From: Rutidosis leptorrhynchoides
Lineage: Eukaryota > Streptophyta > Magnoliopsida > Asterales > Asteraceae
Reading direction: 5' to 3'
DNA: 64,000 nt
Assembly: GCF_046630445.1 (NCBI RefSeq)
Contig: NC_092333.1
Location: forward strand, 333,323,501 to 333,387,500
The notes below the pieces were generated by a model, which saw only the letters and a list, made by a program, of their open reading frames with translations, was not told the DNA's origin and made no database searches. Made by a program: the position numbers and the translations under genes. Below are positions 24,081 to 35,439 of the stretch, piece by piece (the first letter of the stretch is position 1; each line of letters begins with the position of its first letter).

Positions 24081-27000
24081 TTAAGCTGTTGAAGGTGTTG
24101 ACGAATCTTCTGGAAATAGATGCGGGTATTTCTTCTTCATCTGAACCTTAACAATTGGTATCTTGTTTTGCTTAAGTCTTTTAACCTCACGATCCATTAT
24201 TTCGACGGGTTCTTCGATGAATTGAAGTTTTTCGTTGATTTGGATTTCATCTAACGGAATAGTGAGATCTTCTTTAGCAAAACATTTCTTCAAATTCGAG
24301 ACATGGAAAGTGTTATGTACAGCCGCGAGTTGTTGAGGTAACTCCAGTCGGTAAGCTACTGGTCCGACACGATCAATAATCTTGAATGGTCCAATATACC
24401 TTGGATTTAATTTCCCTCGTTTACCAAATCGAACAACGCCTTTCCAAGGTGCAACTTTAAGCATGACCATCTCTCCAATTTCAAATTCTATATCTTTTCT
24501 TTTAATGTCAGCGTAGCTCTTTTGTCGACTTTGGGCGGTTTTCAACCGTTGTTGAATTTGGATGATCTTCTCGGTAGTTTCTTGTATAATCTCCGGACCC
24601 GTAATCTGTCTATCCCCCACTTCACTCCAACAAATCGGAGACCTGCACTTTCTACCATAAAGTGCTTCAAACGGCGCCATCTCAATGCTTGAATGGTAGC
24701 TGTTGTTGTAGGAAAATTCTACTAAAGGTAGATGTCGATCCCAACTGTTTCCGAAATCAATAACACATGCTTGTAGCATGTCTTCAAGCGTTTGTATCGT
24801 CCTTTCGCTCTGCCCATCAGTTTGTGGATGATAGGCAGTACTCATGTCTAGACGAGTTCCTAATGCTTGCTGTAATGTCTGCCAGAATCTTGAAATAAAT
24901 CTGCCATCCCTATCAGAGATAATAGAGATTGGTATTCCATGTCTGGAGATGACTTCCTTCAAATACAGTTGTGCTAACTTCTCCATCTTGTCATCTTCTC
25001 TTATTGGCAGGAAGTGTGCTGATTTGGTGAGACGATCAACTATTACCCAAATAGTATCAAAACCACTTGCAGTCCTTGGCAATTTAGTGATGAAATCCAT
25101 GGTAATGTTTTCCCATTTCCATTCCGGGATTTCGGGTTGTTGAAGTAGACCTGATGGTTTCTGATGCTCAGCTTTGACCTTAGAACACGTCAAACATTCT
25201 CCTACGTATTTAGCAACATCGGCTTTCATACCCGGCCACCAAAAATGTTTCTTGAGATCCTTGTACATCTTCCCCGTTCCAGGATGTATTGAGTATCTGG
25301 TTTTATGAGCTTCTCTAAGTACCATTTCTCTCATATCTCCAAATTTTGGTACCCAAATCCTTTCAGCCCTATACCGGGTTCCGTCTTCCCGAATATTAAG
25401 ATGCTTCTCCGATCCTTTGGGTATTTCATCCTTTAAATTTCCCTCTTTTAAAACTCCTTGTTGCGCCTCCTTTATTTGAGTAGTAAGGTTATTATGAATC
25501 ATTATATTCATAGATTTTACTCGAATGGGTTCTCTGTCCTTCCTGCTCAAGGCATCGGCTACCACATTTGCCTTCCCCGGGTGGTAACGAATCTCAAAGT
25601 CGTAATCATTCAATAATTCAATCCACCTACGCTGCCTCATATTCAGTTGTTTCTGATTAAATATGTGTTGAAGACTTTTGTGGTCGGTATATATAATACT
25701 TTTAACCCCATATAAGTAGTGCCTCCAAGTCTTTAATGCAAAAACAACTGCGCCTAATTCCAAATCATGCGTCGTATAATTTTGTTCGTGAATCTTCAAT
25801 TGTCTAGACGCATAAGCAATCACCTTCGTTCGTTGCATTAATACACAACCGAGACCTTGCTTTGATGCGTCACAATAAATCACAAAATCATCATTCCCTT
25901 CAGGCAATGACAATATAGGTGCCGTAGTTAGCTTTTTCTTCAATACCTGAAACGCTTTCTCTTGTTCATCATTCCATTCAAATTTCTTCCCTTTATGCGT
26001 TAATGCAGTCAAGGGTTTTGCTATTCTGGAAAAGTCTTGGATGAACCTTCTGTAGTAACCAGCTAGTCCTAAAAACTGACGTATGTGTTTCGGAGTTTTC
26101 GGGGTTTCCCACTTTTCAACAGTTTCTATCTTTGCCGGATCCACCTTAATACCTTCTTTGTTCACTATGTGACCGAGGAATTGAACTTCTTCCAACCAAA
26201 ATGCACACTTTGAAAACTTAGCGTACAATTCTTCCTTCCTCAATACTTCTAACACCTTTCTCAAATGTTCACCGTGTTCTTGGTCATTCTTTGAGTAAAT
26301 AAGTATGTCATCAATGAAAACAATGACAAACTTGTCAAGGTATGATCCACACACTCGGTTCATAAGGTCCATGAACACAGCTGGTGCATTAGTTAAACCA
26401 AATGGCATGACCATAAACTCGTAATGACCGTAACGTGTTCTGAAAGCAGTCTTTGGAATATCATCTTCTTTCACCCGCATTTGATGATACCCGGAACGTA
26501 AGTCAATCTTTGAATAAATAGACGAGCCTTGTAGTTGATCAAATAAGTCGTCGATTCTCGGTAGTGGGTAGCAGTTCTTGATGGTAAGTTTGTTCAACTC
26601 TCGGTAGTCGATACACAACCTGAATGTACCATCTTTCTTCTTGACAAACAAAACAGGAGCTCCCCACGGTGATGTACTTGGTCGAATGAAACCACGCTCT
26701 AAAAGTTCTTGTAATTGGCTTTGCAGTTCTTTCATCTCGCTGGGTGCGAGTCTGTAAGGAGCACAAGCTATTGGTGCAGCTCCTGGTACAAGATCTATTT
26801 GAAATTCAACGGATCGATGTGGGGGTAATCCCGGTAATTCTTTCGGAAATACATCGGGAAATTCTTTTGCAATGGGAACATCATTGATGCTCTTTTCTTC
26901 AGTTTGTTCTTTCTCGACATGTGCTAGAATAGCATAGCAACCTTTTCTTATTAGTTTTTGTGCCTTCAAATTACTAATAAGATGTAGCTTCGTGTTGCCC

Positions 27001-27744
27001 TTTTCTCCGTACACCATTAAGGGTTTTCCTTTTTCTCGTATAAAGCGAATTGCATTTTTGTAACAAACGATCTCTGCTTTCACTTCTTTCAACCAGTCCA
27101 TACCGATTATCACATCAAAACTCCCTAACTCTACTGGTATCAAATCAATCTTAAATGTTTCGCTAACCAGTTTAATTTCTCGATTCCGACATATATTATC
27201 TGCTGAAATTAATTTACCATTTGCTAATTCGAGTAAAAATTTACTATCCAAAGGCGTCAATGGACAACTTAATTTAGCACAAAAATCTCTACTCATATAG
27301 CTTCTATCCGTACCTGAATCAAATAAAACGTAAGCAGATTTATTGTCAATAAGAAACGTACCCGTAACAAGCTCCGGGTCTTCTTGTGCCTCTGCCGCAT
27401 TAATATTGAAAACTCTTCCGCGGCCTTGTCCATTCGTGTTCTCCTGGTTCGGGCAATTTCTAATAATGTGGCCCGGTTTTCCACATTTATAACAAACTAC
27501 ATTGGCATAACTTGCTCCGACACTACTTGCTCCGCCATTACTCGTTCCGACACCATTTGTTCCTTTCGTTCTATTAACCCCTGGTCCGTAGACCTCACAC
27601 TTCGCCGCGCTATGACCATTTCTTTTACACTTGTTGCAAAATTTGGTGCAGAACCCCGAGTGATACTTTTCACACCTTTGGCATAGCTGCTTCTGATTGT
27701 TGTTGTTATTGCGGTTATTATTGTTGTTGGGATGATTGTTGTAG

Positions 27745-27776
<32 letters not shown>

Positions 27777-28646
27777 GGGCCGTTTGTTGTAGTTGCGATT
27801 AATGTTGCGATTGTTGGGATAATTGCTGCGATTATTGTTGTAATTGCTGTTGTTGTTGTATTGGTGATTCTTATCACCGTTTTCCTCCCACTTTCTTTTG
27901 ACTTGCTTCACATTGGCCTTTTCAGCAGTCTGTTCTTTAATTCTTTCTTCAATCTGGTTCACTAGTTTGTGAGCCATTCTACATGCCTGTTGTATGGAGG
28001 CGGGCTCGTGTGAACTTATATCTTCTTGGATTCTTTCCGGTAATCCTTTCACAAACGCGTCGATCTTCTCTTCCTCATCTTCGAATGCTCCCGGACACAA
28101 TAGGCACAATTCTGTGAATCGTCTTTCGTACGTGGTAATATCAAATCCTTGGGTTCGTAACCCTCTAAGTTCTGTCTTGAGCTTATTGACCTCGGTTCTG
28201 GGACGGTACTTCTCGTTCATCAAGTGCTTGAATGCTGACCACGGTAGTGCGTACGCATCGTCTTGTCCCACTTGCTCTAGATAGGTATTCCACCATGTTA
28301 ACGCAGAACCTGTGAAGGTATGCGTAGCGTACTTCACTTTGTCCTCTTCAGTACACTTACTTATGGCAAACACCGATTCGACCTTCTCGGTCCACCGTTT
28401 CAATCCGATCGGTCCTTCGGTTCCATCAAATTCCAAAGGTTTGCAGGCAGTAAATTCTTTGTAGGTGCATCCTACACGATTTCCTGTACTGCTAGATCCA
28501 AGGTTATTGTTGGTATGTAGTGCAGCCTGTACTGCGGCTATGTTTGAAGCTAGAAAAGTACGGAATTCCTCTTCATTCATATTCACGGTGTGTCGAGTAG
28601 TCGGTGCCATTTCCTTCAAAATAGTCAAATGGAACAAGTTAATCAT
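24081..28646 (-). CDS. Gag-pol polyprotein of element C, open, with trimmed chromodomain
   Basis: A single frame of 1521 codons; the likely start is Met13 (28610, MAPTTRHT), shared with A. Domains by residue: Retrotrans_gag ~70-240; Asn-rich linker ~265-320; CCHC knuckles ([14 protein letters not shown] ~336, [14 protein letters not shown] ~385); retropepsin with DSG ~440; reverse transcriptase ~600-790 with FIDD; RNase H ~880-1010; integrase ~1085-1350 with the HHCC zinc site, ISDRDG and [14 protein letters not shown] module; C-terminal chromodomain remnant. Gag and Pol are fused without a frameshift, as usual in chromoviruses. Versus element A, an in-frame 48-bp deletion at 24143/24144 removes 16 codons from the chromodomain core, including the WNARRGPEF stretch. 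All other catalytic motifs I checked are present. Confidence 0.95.
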
Positions 28647-28951
28647 ACAGAATATTAAGAGTAGTTAATAGTATTTCGTAGCATAATATGAACTCATTTA
28701 TAAAAGCTTTTTCTTCATATTAGCGTTTTATAAGTTTAAATTCGGGTAGTACCTACCCGTTAAGTTCATACTTAGTAGCTAATATACAATTCAACTACTA
28801 CAATTCTATATGAAAAACTGATTATAATAATATTTCACGTTCAAACTTTTACACAATATTTTACAAACTTACAATACCGCTTATTTTACATATAGCATGA
28901 AATATAGCACACAATAAATTTGATACAAGATGGTTGTGAAGATAATTCTAG
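28647..28951 (-). other. Spacer between F-box ORF and gag of element C
   Basis: Non-coding. It includes the perfect 17-base palindrome at 28743-28759 (CGGGTAGTACCTACCCG on the plus strand). No other feature seen. Confidence 0.7.
28743..28759. promoter_or_regulatory. Internal CGGGTAGGTACTACCCG palindrome, element C
   Basis: A perfect 7-bp stem with a 3-base loop, located ~135 bases upstream of the gag Met (28610). Half of it repeats the CGGGTAGGTAC found just before the 3' LTR. Conserved in A, B and D. Confidence 0.65.
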
Positions 28952-29635
28952 CTAGTACACAAGTCGTTCAGCAAAGGCAATAAAGACACGTAATTCATAC
29001 GTCCAGAAACAAGTCATGCATTCTGGTTTTACTAGGATTACTTCCCATCCTTGGTCTTGTGGAACATAACCGTTATGGCCGTTGATAAGACAGCGTGTTG
29101 TAACGTCGTCAAAGGGGCGAGGGTTACGTAATGTCCAACAGTCCCGTAACAATCTAAAAACCTCATTTCTTACCCCAATTACCGATTCCGTCACTTGTGG
29201 GAACGTTTTGTTTAATAGTTGTAGCCCGATGTTCTTGTTCTCACTTTGGTGAGAAGCGAACATTACTAATCCGTAAGCATAACATGCTTCTTTATGTTGC
29301 ATGTTAGCCGCTTTTTCTAAATCACGAAGTCCAATATTCGGATATATTGAGTCAAAATAATTTCTTAACCCATTGCGTAAAATAGCATTTGGGTTCCCCG
29401 CAATATATGCGTCAAAGTAAACACATCGTAACTTATGGATTTCCCAATGTGATATCCCCCATCTTTCGAACGAAAGCCTTTTATAAACCAAGGCATTCTT
29501 GGAACGTTCTTCGAATGTCTTACAAACTGATCTCGCCTTAAATAGTTGTGCCGAAGAATTCTGACCGACTCTAGACAAGATTTCATCAATCATGTCTCCG
29601 GGTAGGTCTCTTAAAATATTGGGTTGTCTATCCAT
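28952..29635 (-). CDS. F-box protein ORF2 of element C (At1g67623/At2g35280-like)
   Basis: The ORF encodes 227 residues. Residues 8-55 form the F-box (LRDLPGDMIDEILSRV, then VCKTFEERS); residues ~100-150 hold a Sel1-like helix pair (LEKAANMQHKEACYAYG, GLQLLNK); the tail is basic to aromatic. In plants this family joins SKP1-CUL1 ubiquitin ligases and selects targets. The ORF lies 139 bases after ORF1 and ~340 bases before the gag Met, all in sense, so it could be expressed from the element's own genomic RNA or a spliced form. It has 22 C-terminal residues not present in the element A copy. It is almost certainly a captured host gene. Captured genes are known in LTR elements, but an F-box gene kept in two insertions is unusual. 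Target unknown. Confidence 0.85.
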   Translation of the reverse strand: MDRQPNILRDLPGDMIDEILSRVGQNSSAQLFKARSVCKTFEERSKNALVYKRLSFERWGISHWEIHKLRCVYFDAYIAGNPNAILRNGLRNYFDSIYPNIGLRDLEKAANMQHKEACYAYGLVMFASHQSENKNIGLQLLNKTFPQVTESVIGVRNEVFRLLRDCWTLRNPRPFDDVTTRCLINGHNGYVPQDQGWEVILVKPECMTCFWTYELRVFIAFAERLVY

Positions 29636-29774
29636 TTTGTGTTTTTATACTGTAAAATAGACAAGACTTAGATTCAAAAAAAAAAAATACTTATTAATAC
29701 AAGCAATTTTTACATATATCATAAAGCATAAGCACACTATATTACATATATTACACCACACGAATACAACTATC

Positions 29775-30389
29775 TTATTCCGACTCGCTTGTTTCTTCTT
29801 CTTCGGTTTTGGTTCGTTTTGCCAAGTTTCTAGGGATATATGATGTTCCCCTAATACGAGCCGTCGTAATCCACATTGGTTTAGAAAAACCTGGTGGTTT
29901 AGAGGTTCCCGGGTCATTGTTACAACTTAAGGACTTCGGGGGTTGATGATACATATAAAGTTCATCGGGGTTGGAATTAGATTTCTCTATTTTTATGCCC
30001 TTTTCCTTATTATTTTCTTTTGCCTTTTTAAATTCAGTTGGGGTAATTTCTATAACATCATCGGAATTCTCGTCGGAATCCGATTCATCGGAGAATTGGT
30101 AATCCTCCCAATATTTTGCTTCCTTGGCGGAAACACCATTGACCATAATTAACCTTGGTCGGTTGGTTGAGGATTTTCTTTTACTTAACCGTTTTATTAT
30201 TTCCCCCACCGGTTCTATTTCTTCATCCGGTTCCGATTCTTCTTCCGGTTCCGATTCTTCTTCCGGTTCCGACTCTTCTTCCGGTTCCTCTTCGGGAACT
30301 TGTGAATCAGTCCACGAATCATTCCAATTTACATTTGACTCTTCATTATTATTAGGTGAGTCAATGGGACTTGTTCTAGAGGTAGACAT
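29775..30389 (-). CDS. Acidic accessory protein ORF1 of element C
   Basis: The ORF encodes 204 residues and starts ~200 bases downstream of the primer binding site. Residues ~33-60 are a tandem acidic repeat (EPEEES units), followed by a short basic patch (RLSKRKSSTNRPR), another acidic Ser/Asp stretch ~100-115, a Lys-rich segment and an acidic C-terminus (EEEETSESE). No domain recognised. The composition suggests a disordered, possibly nuclear or RNA/chromatin-interacting protein, but that is only inference. The element A copy is interrupted. Confidence 0.7.
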   Translation of the reverse strand: MSTSRTSPIDSPNNNEESNVNWNDSWTDSQVPEEEPEEESEPEEESEPEEESEPDEEIEPVGEIIKRLSKRKSSTNRPRLIMVNGVSAKEAKYWEDYQFSDESDSDENSDDVIEITPTEFKKAKENNKEKGIKIEKSNSNPDELYMYHQPPKSLSCNNDPGTSKPPGFSKPMWITTARIRGTSYIPRNLAKRTKTEEEETSESE

Positions 30390-30584
30390 CTATCACATAA
30401 TATCAAACGCGTTAAGAGATTAATATATCACATAATATTCACATGTTAAAAATATATAGTTTCCAACAAAATTTGTTAAGCAATCATTTTTCAAGTAAAC
30501 ACGGTCGAAGTCCAGACTCACTAATGCATCCTAACAAACTCGATAAGACACACTAATGCAAAATTCTGGTTCTCTAAGACCAAC

Positions 30585-30596
30585 GCTCGGATACCA
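30585..30596 (-). other. Element C primer binding site
   Basis: On the minus strand TGGTATCCGAGC, one mismatch from the TGGTATCAGAGC of A, B and D, two bases after the 5' LTR. Confidence 0.9.
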
Positions 30597-30598
30597 AC

Positions 30599-33500
30599 TG
30601 AAATGTCCCGTTCTTATTGATTAAAAACGTTCCATATTAATTGATTTCGTTGCGAGGTTTTGACCTATATATGAGACGTTTTTCAAAGACTGCATTCATT
30701 TTAAAACAAACCATAACCTTTATTTCATCAATAAAGGTTTAAAAAGCTTTACGTAGATTATCAAATAATGATAATCTAAAATATCCTGTTTACACACGAC
30801 CATTACATAATGGTTTACAATATAAATATGTTACAACAAAATAAGTTTCTTGAATGCAGTTTTTACACAATATCATACAAGCATGGACTCCAAATCTCGT
30901 CCTTATTTAAGTATGCGACAGCGGAAGCTCTTAATAATCACCTGAGAATAAACATGCTTAAAACGTCAACAAAAATGTTGGTGAGTTATAGGTTTAACCT
31001 ATATATATCAAATCATAATAATAGACCACAAGATTTCATATTTCAATACACATCCCATACATAGAGATAAAAATCATTCATATGGTGAACACCTGGTAAC
31101 CGACATTAACAAGATGCATATATAAGAATATCCCCATCATTCCGGGACACCCTTCGGATATGATATAAATTTCGAAGTACTAAAGCATCCGGTACTTTGG
31201 ATGAGGTTTGTTAAGCCCAATAGATCTATCTTTAGGATTCGCGTCAATTAGGGTGTCTGTTCCCTAATTCTTAGATTACCAGACTTAATAAAAAGGGGCA
31301 TATTCGATTTTGATAATTCAACCATAGAATGTAGTTTCACGTACTTGTGTCTATTTTGTAAATCATTTATAAAACCTGCATGTATTCTCATCCCAAAAAT
31401 ATTAGATTTTAAAAGTGGGACTATAACTCACTTTCACAGATTTTTACTTCGTCGGGAAGTAAGACTTGGCCACTGGTTGATTCACGAACCTATAACAATA
31501 TATACTTATATATCAAAGTATGTTCAAAATATATTTACAACACTTTTAATATATTTTGATGTTTTAAGTTTATTAAGTCAGCTGTCCTCGTTAGTAACCT
31601 ACAACTAGTTGTCCACAGTTAGATGTACAGAAATAAATCGATAAATATTATCTTGAATCAATCCACGACCCAGTGTATACGTATCTCAGTATTGATCACA
31701 ACTCAAACTATATATATTTTGGAATCAACCTTAACCCTGTATAGCTAACTCCAACATTCACATATAGAGTGTCTATGGTTGTTCCGAAATATATATAGAT
31801 GTGTCGACATGATAGGTCGAAACATTGTATACGTGTCTATGGTATCTCAAGATTACATAATATACAATACAAGTTGATTAAGTTATGGTTGGAATAGATT
31901 TGTTACCAATTTTCACGTAGCTAAAATGAGAAAAATTATCCAATCTTGTTTTACCCATAACTTCTTCATTTTAAATCCGTTTTGAGTGAATCAAATTGCT
32001 ATGGTTTCATATTGAACCCTATTTTATGAATATAAATAGAAAAAGTATAGGTTTATAGTCGGAAAAATAAGTTACAAGTCGTTTTTGTAAAGGTAGTCAT
32101 TTCAGTCGAAAGAACGACGTCTAGATGACCATTTTAGAAAACATACTTCCACTTTGAGTTTAACCATAATTTTTGGATATAGTTTCATGTTCATAATAAA
32201 AATCATTTTCTCAGAATAACAACTTTTAAATCAAAGTTTATCATAGTTTTTAATTAACTAACCCAAAACAGCCCGCGGTGTTACTACGACGGCGTAAATT
32301 CGGTTTTACGGTGTTTTTCGTGTTTCCAGGTTTTAAATCATTAAGTTAGCATATCATATAGATATAGAACATGTGTTTAGTTGATTTTAAAAGTCAAGTT
32401 AGAAGGATTAACTTTTGTTTGCGAACAAGTTTAGAATTAACTAAACTATGTTCTAGTGATTACAAGTTTAAACCTTCGAATAAGATAGCTTTATATGTAT
32501 GAATCGAATGATGTTATGAACATCATTACTACCTTAAGTTCCTTGGATAAACCTACTGGAAAAGAGAAAAATGGATCTAGCTTCAATGGATCCTTGGATG
32601 GCTCGAAGTTCTTGAAGCAAAATCATGACACGAAAACAAGTTCAAGTAAGATCATCACTTGAAATAAGATAGTTATAGTTATAGAAATTGAACCAAAGTT
32701 TGAATATGATTATTACCTTGTATTAGAATGATAACCTACTGTAAGAAACAAAGATTTCTTGAGGTTGGATGATCACCTTGCAAGATTGGAAGTGAGCTAG
32801 CAAACTTGAAAGTATTCTTGATTTTATGAAACTAGAACTTTTGGAATTTATGAAGAACACTTAGAACTTGAAGATAGAACTTGAGAGAGATCAATTAGAT
32901 GAATAAAATTGAAGAATTAAAGTGTTTGTAGGTGTTTTTGGTCGTTGGTGTATGGATTAGATATAAAGGATATGTAATTTTGTTTTCATGTAAATAAGTC
33001 ATGAATGATTACTCATATTTTTGTAATTTTATGAGATATTTCATGCTAGTTGCCAAATGATGGTTCCCACATGTGTTAGGTAACTCACATGGGCTGCTAA
33101 GAGCTGATCATTGGAGTGTATATACCAATAGTACATACATCTAAAAGCTGTGTATTGTACGAGTACGAATACGGGTGCATACGAGTAGAATTGTTGATGA
33201 AACTGAACGAGGATGTAATTGTAAGCATTTTTGTTAAGTAAAAGTATTTTGATAAGTGTCTTAAAGTCTTTCAAAAGTGTATGAATACATATTAAAACAC
33301 TTCATGTATATACATTTTAACTGAGTCGTTAAGTCATCGTTAGTCGTTACATGTAAATGTTGTTTTGAAACCTTTATGTTAACGATCTTGTTAAATGTTG
33401 TTAACCCAATGTTTATAATATCAAAAGAGATTTTAAATTATTATATTATCATGATATTATGATGTACGAATATCTCTTAATATGATATATATACATTAAA

Positions 33501-33848
33501 TGTCGTTACAACGATAATCGTTACATATATGTCTCGTTTCAAAATCATTAAGTTAGTAGTCTTGTTTTTACATATGTAGTTCGTTGTTAATATACTTAAT
33601 GATATGTTTGCTTATCATAATATCATGTTAACTATATATATAACCATATATATGTCATCATATAGTTTTTACAAGTTTTAACGTTCGTGAATCACCGGTC
33701 AACTTGGGTGGTCAATTGTCTATATGAAACCTATTTCAATTAATCAAGTCTTAACAAGTTTGATTGCTTAACATGTTGGAAACATTTAATCATGTAAATA
33801 TCAATCTCAATTAATATATATAAACATGGAAAAGTTCGGGTCACTACA
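30599..33848 (-). repeat. Element C 5' LTR (3250 bp)
   Basis: Same length as the 3' LTR with scattered single-base differences. Ends are TG (33848) and CA (30599) on the minus strand. It contains a ~1.07-kb segment (about 32020-33112) that is absent from the LTR of element A. Confidence 0.95.
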
Positions 33849-33853
33849 AAATA
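33849..33853. repeat. Target site duplication of element C (right)
   Basis: AAATA, matching 20791-20795. Confidence 0.93.
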
Positions 33854-34070
33854 CAAGGACCAAACCCTATATCTTGCTCCGAAGTCATGTTAAAATCTTG
33901 CGGAAAATCTTTCTCCATCAACCATCGAACTTAGAAATTCCAAAATATCATCATCAATATCTTCGATATTTATGAGGATATTGTCATAAATATTCTCATC
34001 CGAAATTATATACCTCCTCGTACTTCCTGTGTATCATTATATTGGAAACATTCAATAGAAAATTTAGTAC

Positions 34071-34233
34071 CAAAAAGCAGATTATGCGAAACTAGGAAGA
34101 AAGCCATGGATAAATCACAAAGAATAAGTTTGACTTTAAAGAATCCAAATGATTCAATGTCTGCTAAAGTCTTTAGTGAATATCTTGCTCCTTACTCTAA
34201 ACCCTTGCAGATAATAGTTTCTATCATCCTCTG
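34071..34233 (+). pseudogene. Poly(A)-binding-protein-like fragment, element B (second part)
   Basis: The sense frame reads KKAMDKSQRISLTLKNPNDS, then EYLAPYSKPL and a stop. Plant PABPs have KEA(A/V)DKSQGxNLYVKNLDDS followed by (E/H)(Y/F)xAPFG at the linker and RRM4 start. It corresponds to 48690-48838 in D and 62335-62470 in E. This is the second copy of the linker-RRM4 segment in B, so B carries a partial duplication. Confidence 0.55.
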
Positions 34234-34438
34234 ATCTTAGATATTCCAAGATATTATCATATCTTTCATTATAAATATCCTCCATATTTCTGGAGATATT
34301 TTTATAACTATTCTTATCTGAAATCATTAATCTCTTAGTGCTATCAGTGTTACATCATATAGAAACTGTTAGTTTCTATATTCTGTAAACTTTCGAGCTT
34401 AAAATATGAATGTTATTGAAGTAATGTTGGGAACTGAT

Positions 34439-34553
34439 GCATGAGTTAGTATAATATAATGACACTTGATCAACGTGATTATATTACAGTAAGTCATGCT
34501 GAGTTTCTAATGAAACGCGATGATGGTTCACAGTAGATCATAACATTATCATG
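34439..34553. other. Two conserved hairpins, element B
   Basis: The first (34439-34500) has outer arms GCATGA/TCATGC and inner arms TAATATAAT/ATTATATTA around GACACTTGATCAACGTG. The second (34518-34553) is an imperfect GATGATGG/ATTATCATG pair. Both occur in the same order in D (49043-49153) and E (62014-62124). Confidence 0.65.
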
Positions 34554-34825
34554 TGCCATGTTACATAACTCTTTCATTCTACTTAACTTTTAAACATATC
34601 AAGAAAATGTATTCTTGATGGTTCTATCTTCCGTGATATTGATAAATTTGAAAATCAAATCGTACTATCATGTTCCTTCCTGCTTAGAACATTATAATCA
34701 TTCAAAAACTCCGTACTTATGAATTCTGGACCATTATTCGCTTGATTCAAAGTCGGGAAGAGAAAACAAGAGCATGAAGCTCCGATATATAAGGGAAAAT
34801 ATAAAGCCCAACAACAACACCGAAA

Positions 34826-35122
34826 TTACAAATCATAGATATTAATACGAATAGCAATATAAAAACACGGTAGAATTAAGAATAGTACCACCCCAAGGTA
34901 ATAGTAAAAGTAAACAGATCTTTCTGGTGAAAGATTGAAGAGAAGGGTGACAGAAATAATAATTAGAAAAATATCAAGGATTAGAACTGGATTAAGCATT
35001 TTATAATCTTTTGGGATATATGAACTAAGAAAGAAAGTATAGGAGTGGTGAAAATAATGGAACGGAAGAAGTTCATTTATAGTGGAGATACCAGACAGAG
35101 CAATCGAGGCAGATGACCGCAT
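34826..35122 (-). CDS. Antisense small membrane-protein ORF, element B (98 codons)
   Basis: The ORF lies on the strand opposite to the LTRs, ~320 bases from the 3' LTR. Residues ~42-62 (MLNPVLILDI... to SVTLLF) and ~74-92 (LGVVLFLILPCFYIAI) form two hydrophobic helices joined by a short polar loop (SPERS), so it looks like a small two-pass membrane protein. Homologous, position-matched frames occur in D (49515-49799) and E (60729-61647). The last 57 codons align with E without a gap at 37 identical residues, with many conservative changes and about as many silent as replacement codons. B is the only copy here with the full 98 codons open. No known family recognised. Confidence 0.6.
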   Translation of the reverse strand: MRSSASIALSGISTINELLPFHYFHHSYTFFLSSYIPKDYKMLNPVLILDIFLIIISVTLLFNLSPERSVYFYYYLGVVLFLILPCFYIAIRINIYDL

Positions 35123-35406
35123 TTAATTATAGAGATCTTAATTTCCATAAATTCCGCAGAATCAGATCTTTTAGATTTCGAAGATTTTCTTTAAATCCCT
35201 TGAATTCCGTAAATTCAACCACGACTACGTCAAAAGTTATTACGAACTTTATCTCTCTAATTCACTCTTTTGTGATAGCTTCATTCATACGCTTCGTGTA
35301 ATCAAATTGTTTTATCTATATTATTCAATGATGATAAAACCCTAATTTCTAGCGTGTATGCGTAATGAAAACATCTTTATTGTTAGCCATGACCACCTAA
35401 CTCAAA

Positions 35407-35439
35407 TTTCGGGACGAAATTTCTTTAACGGGTAGGTAC
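35407..35439 (+). promoter_or_regulatory. Polypurine/3' LTR junction context of element B
   Basis: TTTCGGGACGAAATTTCTTT followed by AACGGGTAGGTAC precedes the LTR start at 35440. Confidence 0.75.

Larger units (their letters stand above)
20796..33848 (-). mobile_element. Element C: near-complete chromovirus-like gypsy with F-box gene
   Basis: Two 3250-bp LTRs in inverted orientation to the window are flanked by AAATA. Read on the minus strand: 5' LTR (33848-30599), primer binding site, acidic ORF1, F-box ORF2, palindrome, one uninterrupted gag-pol frame, polypurine context, 3' LTR (24045-20796). I count roughly 25-30 differences between the LTRs by eye, under 1%. It interrupts element B and is the only element here with an open pol. 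It belongs to the same family as element A. Confidence 0.96.

Noticed and set aside
24844-25143. Plus-strand frame of 99 codons inside C gag-pol
   Set aside because: Antisense shadow of the conserved integrase coding sequence.
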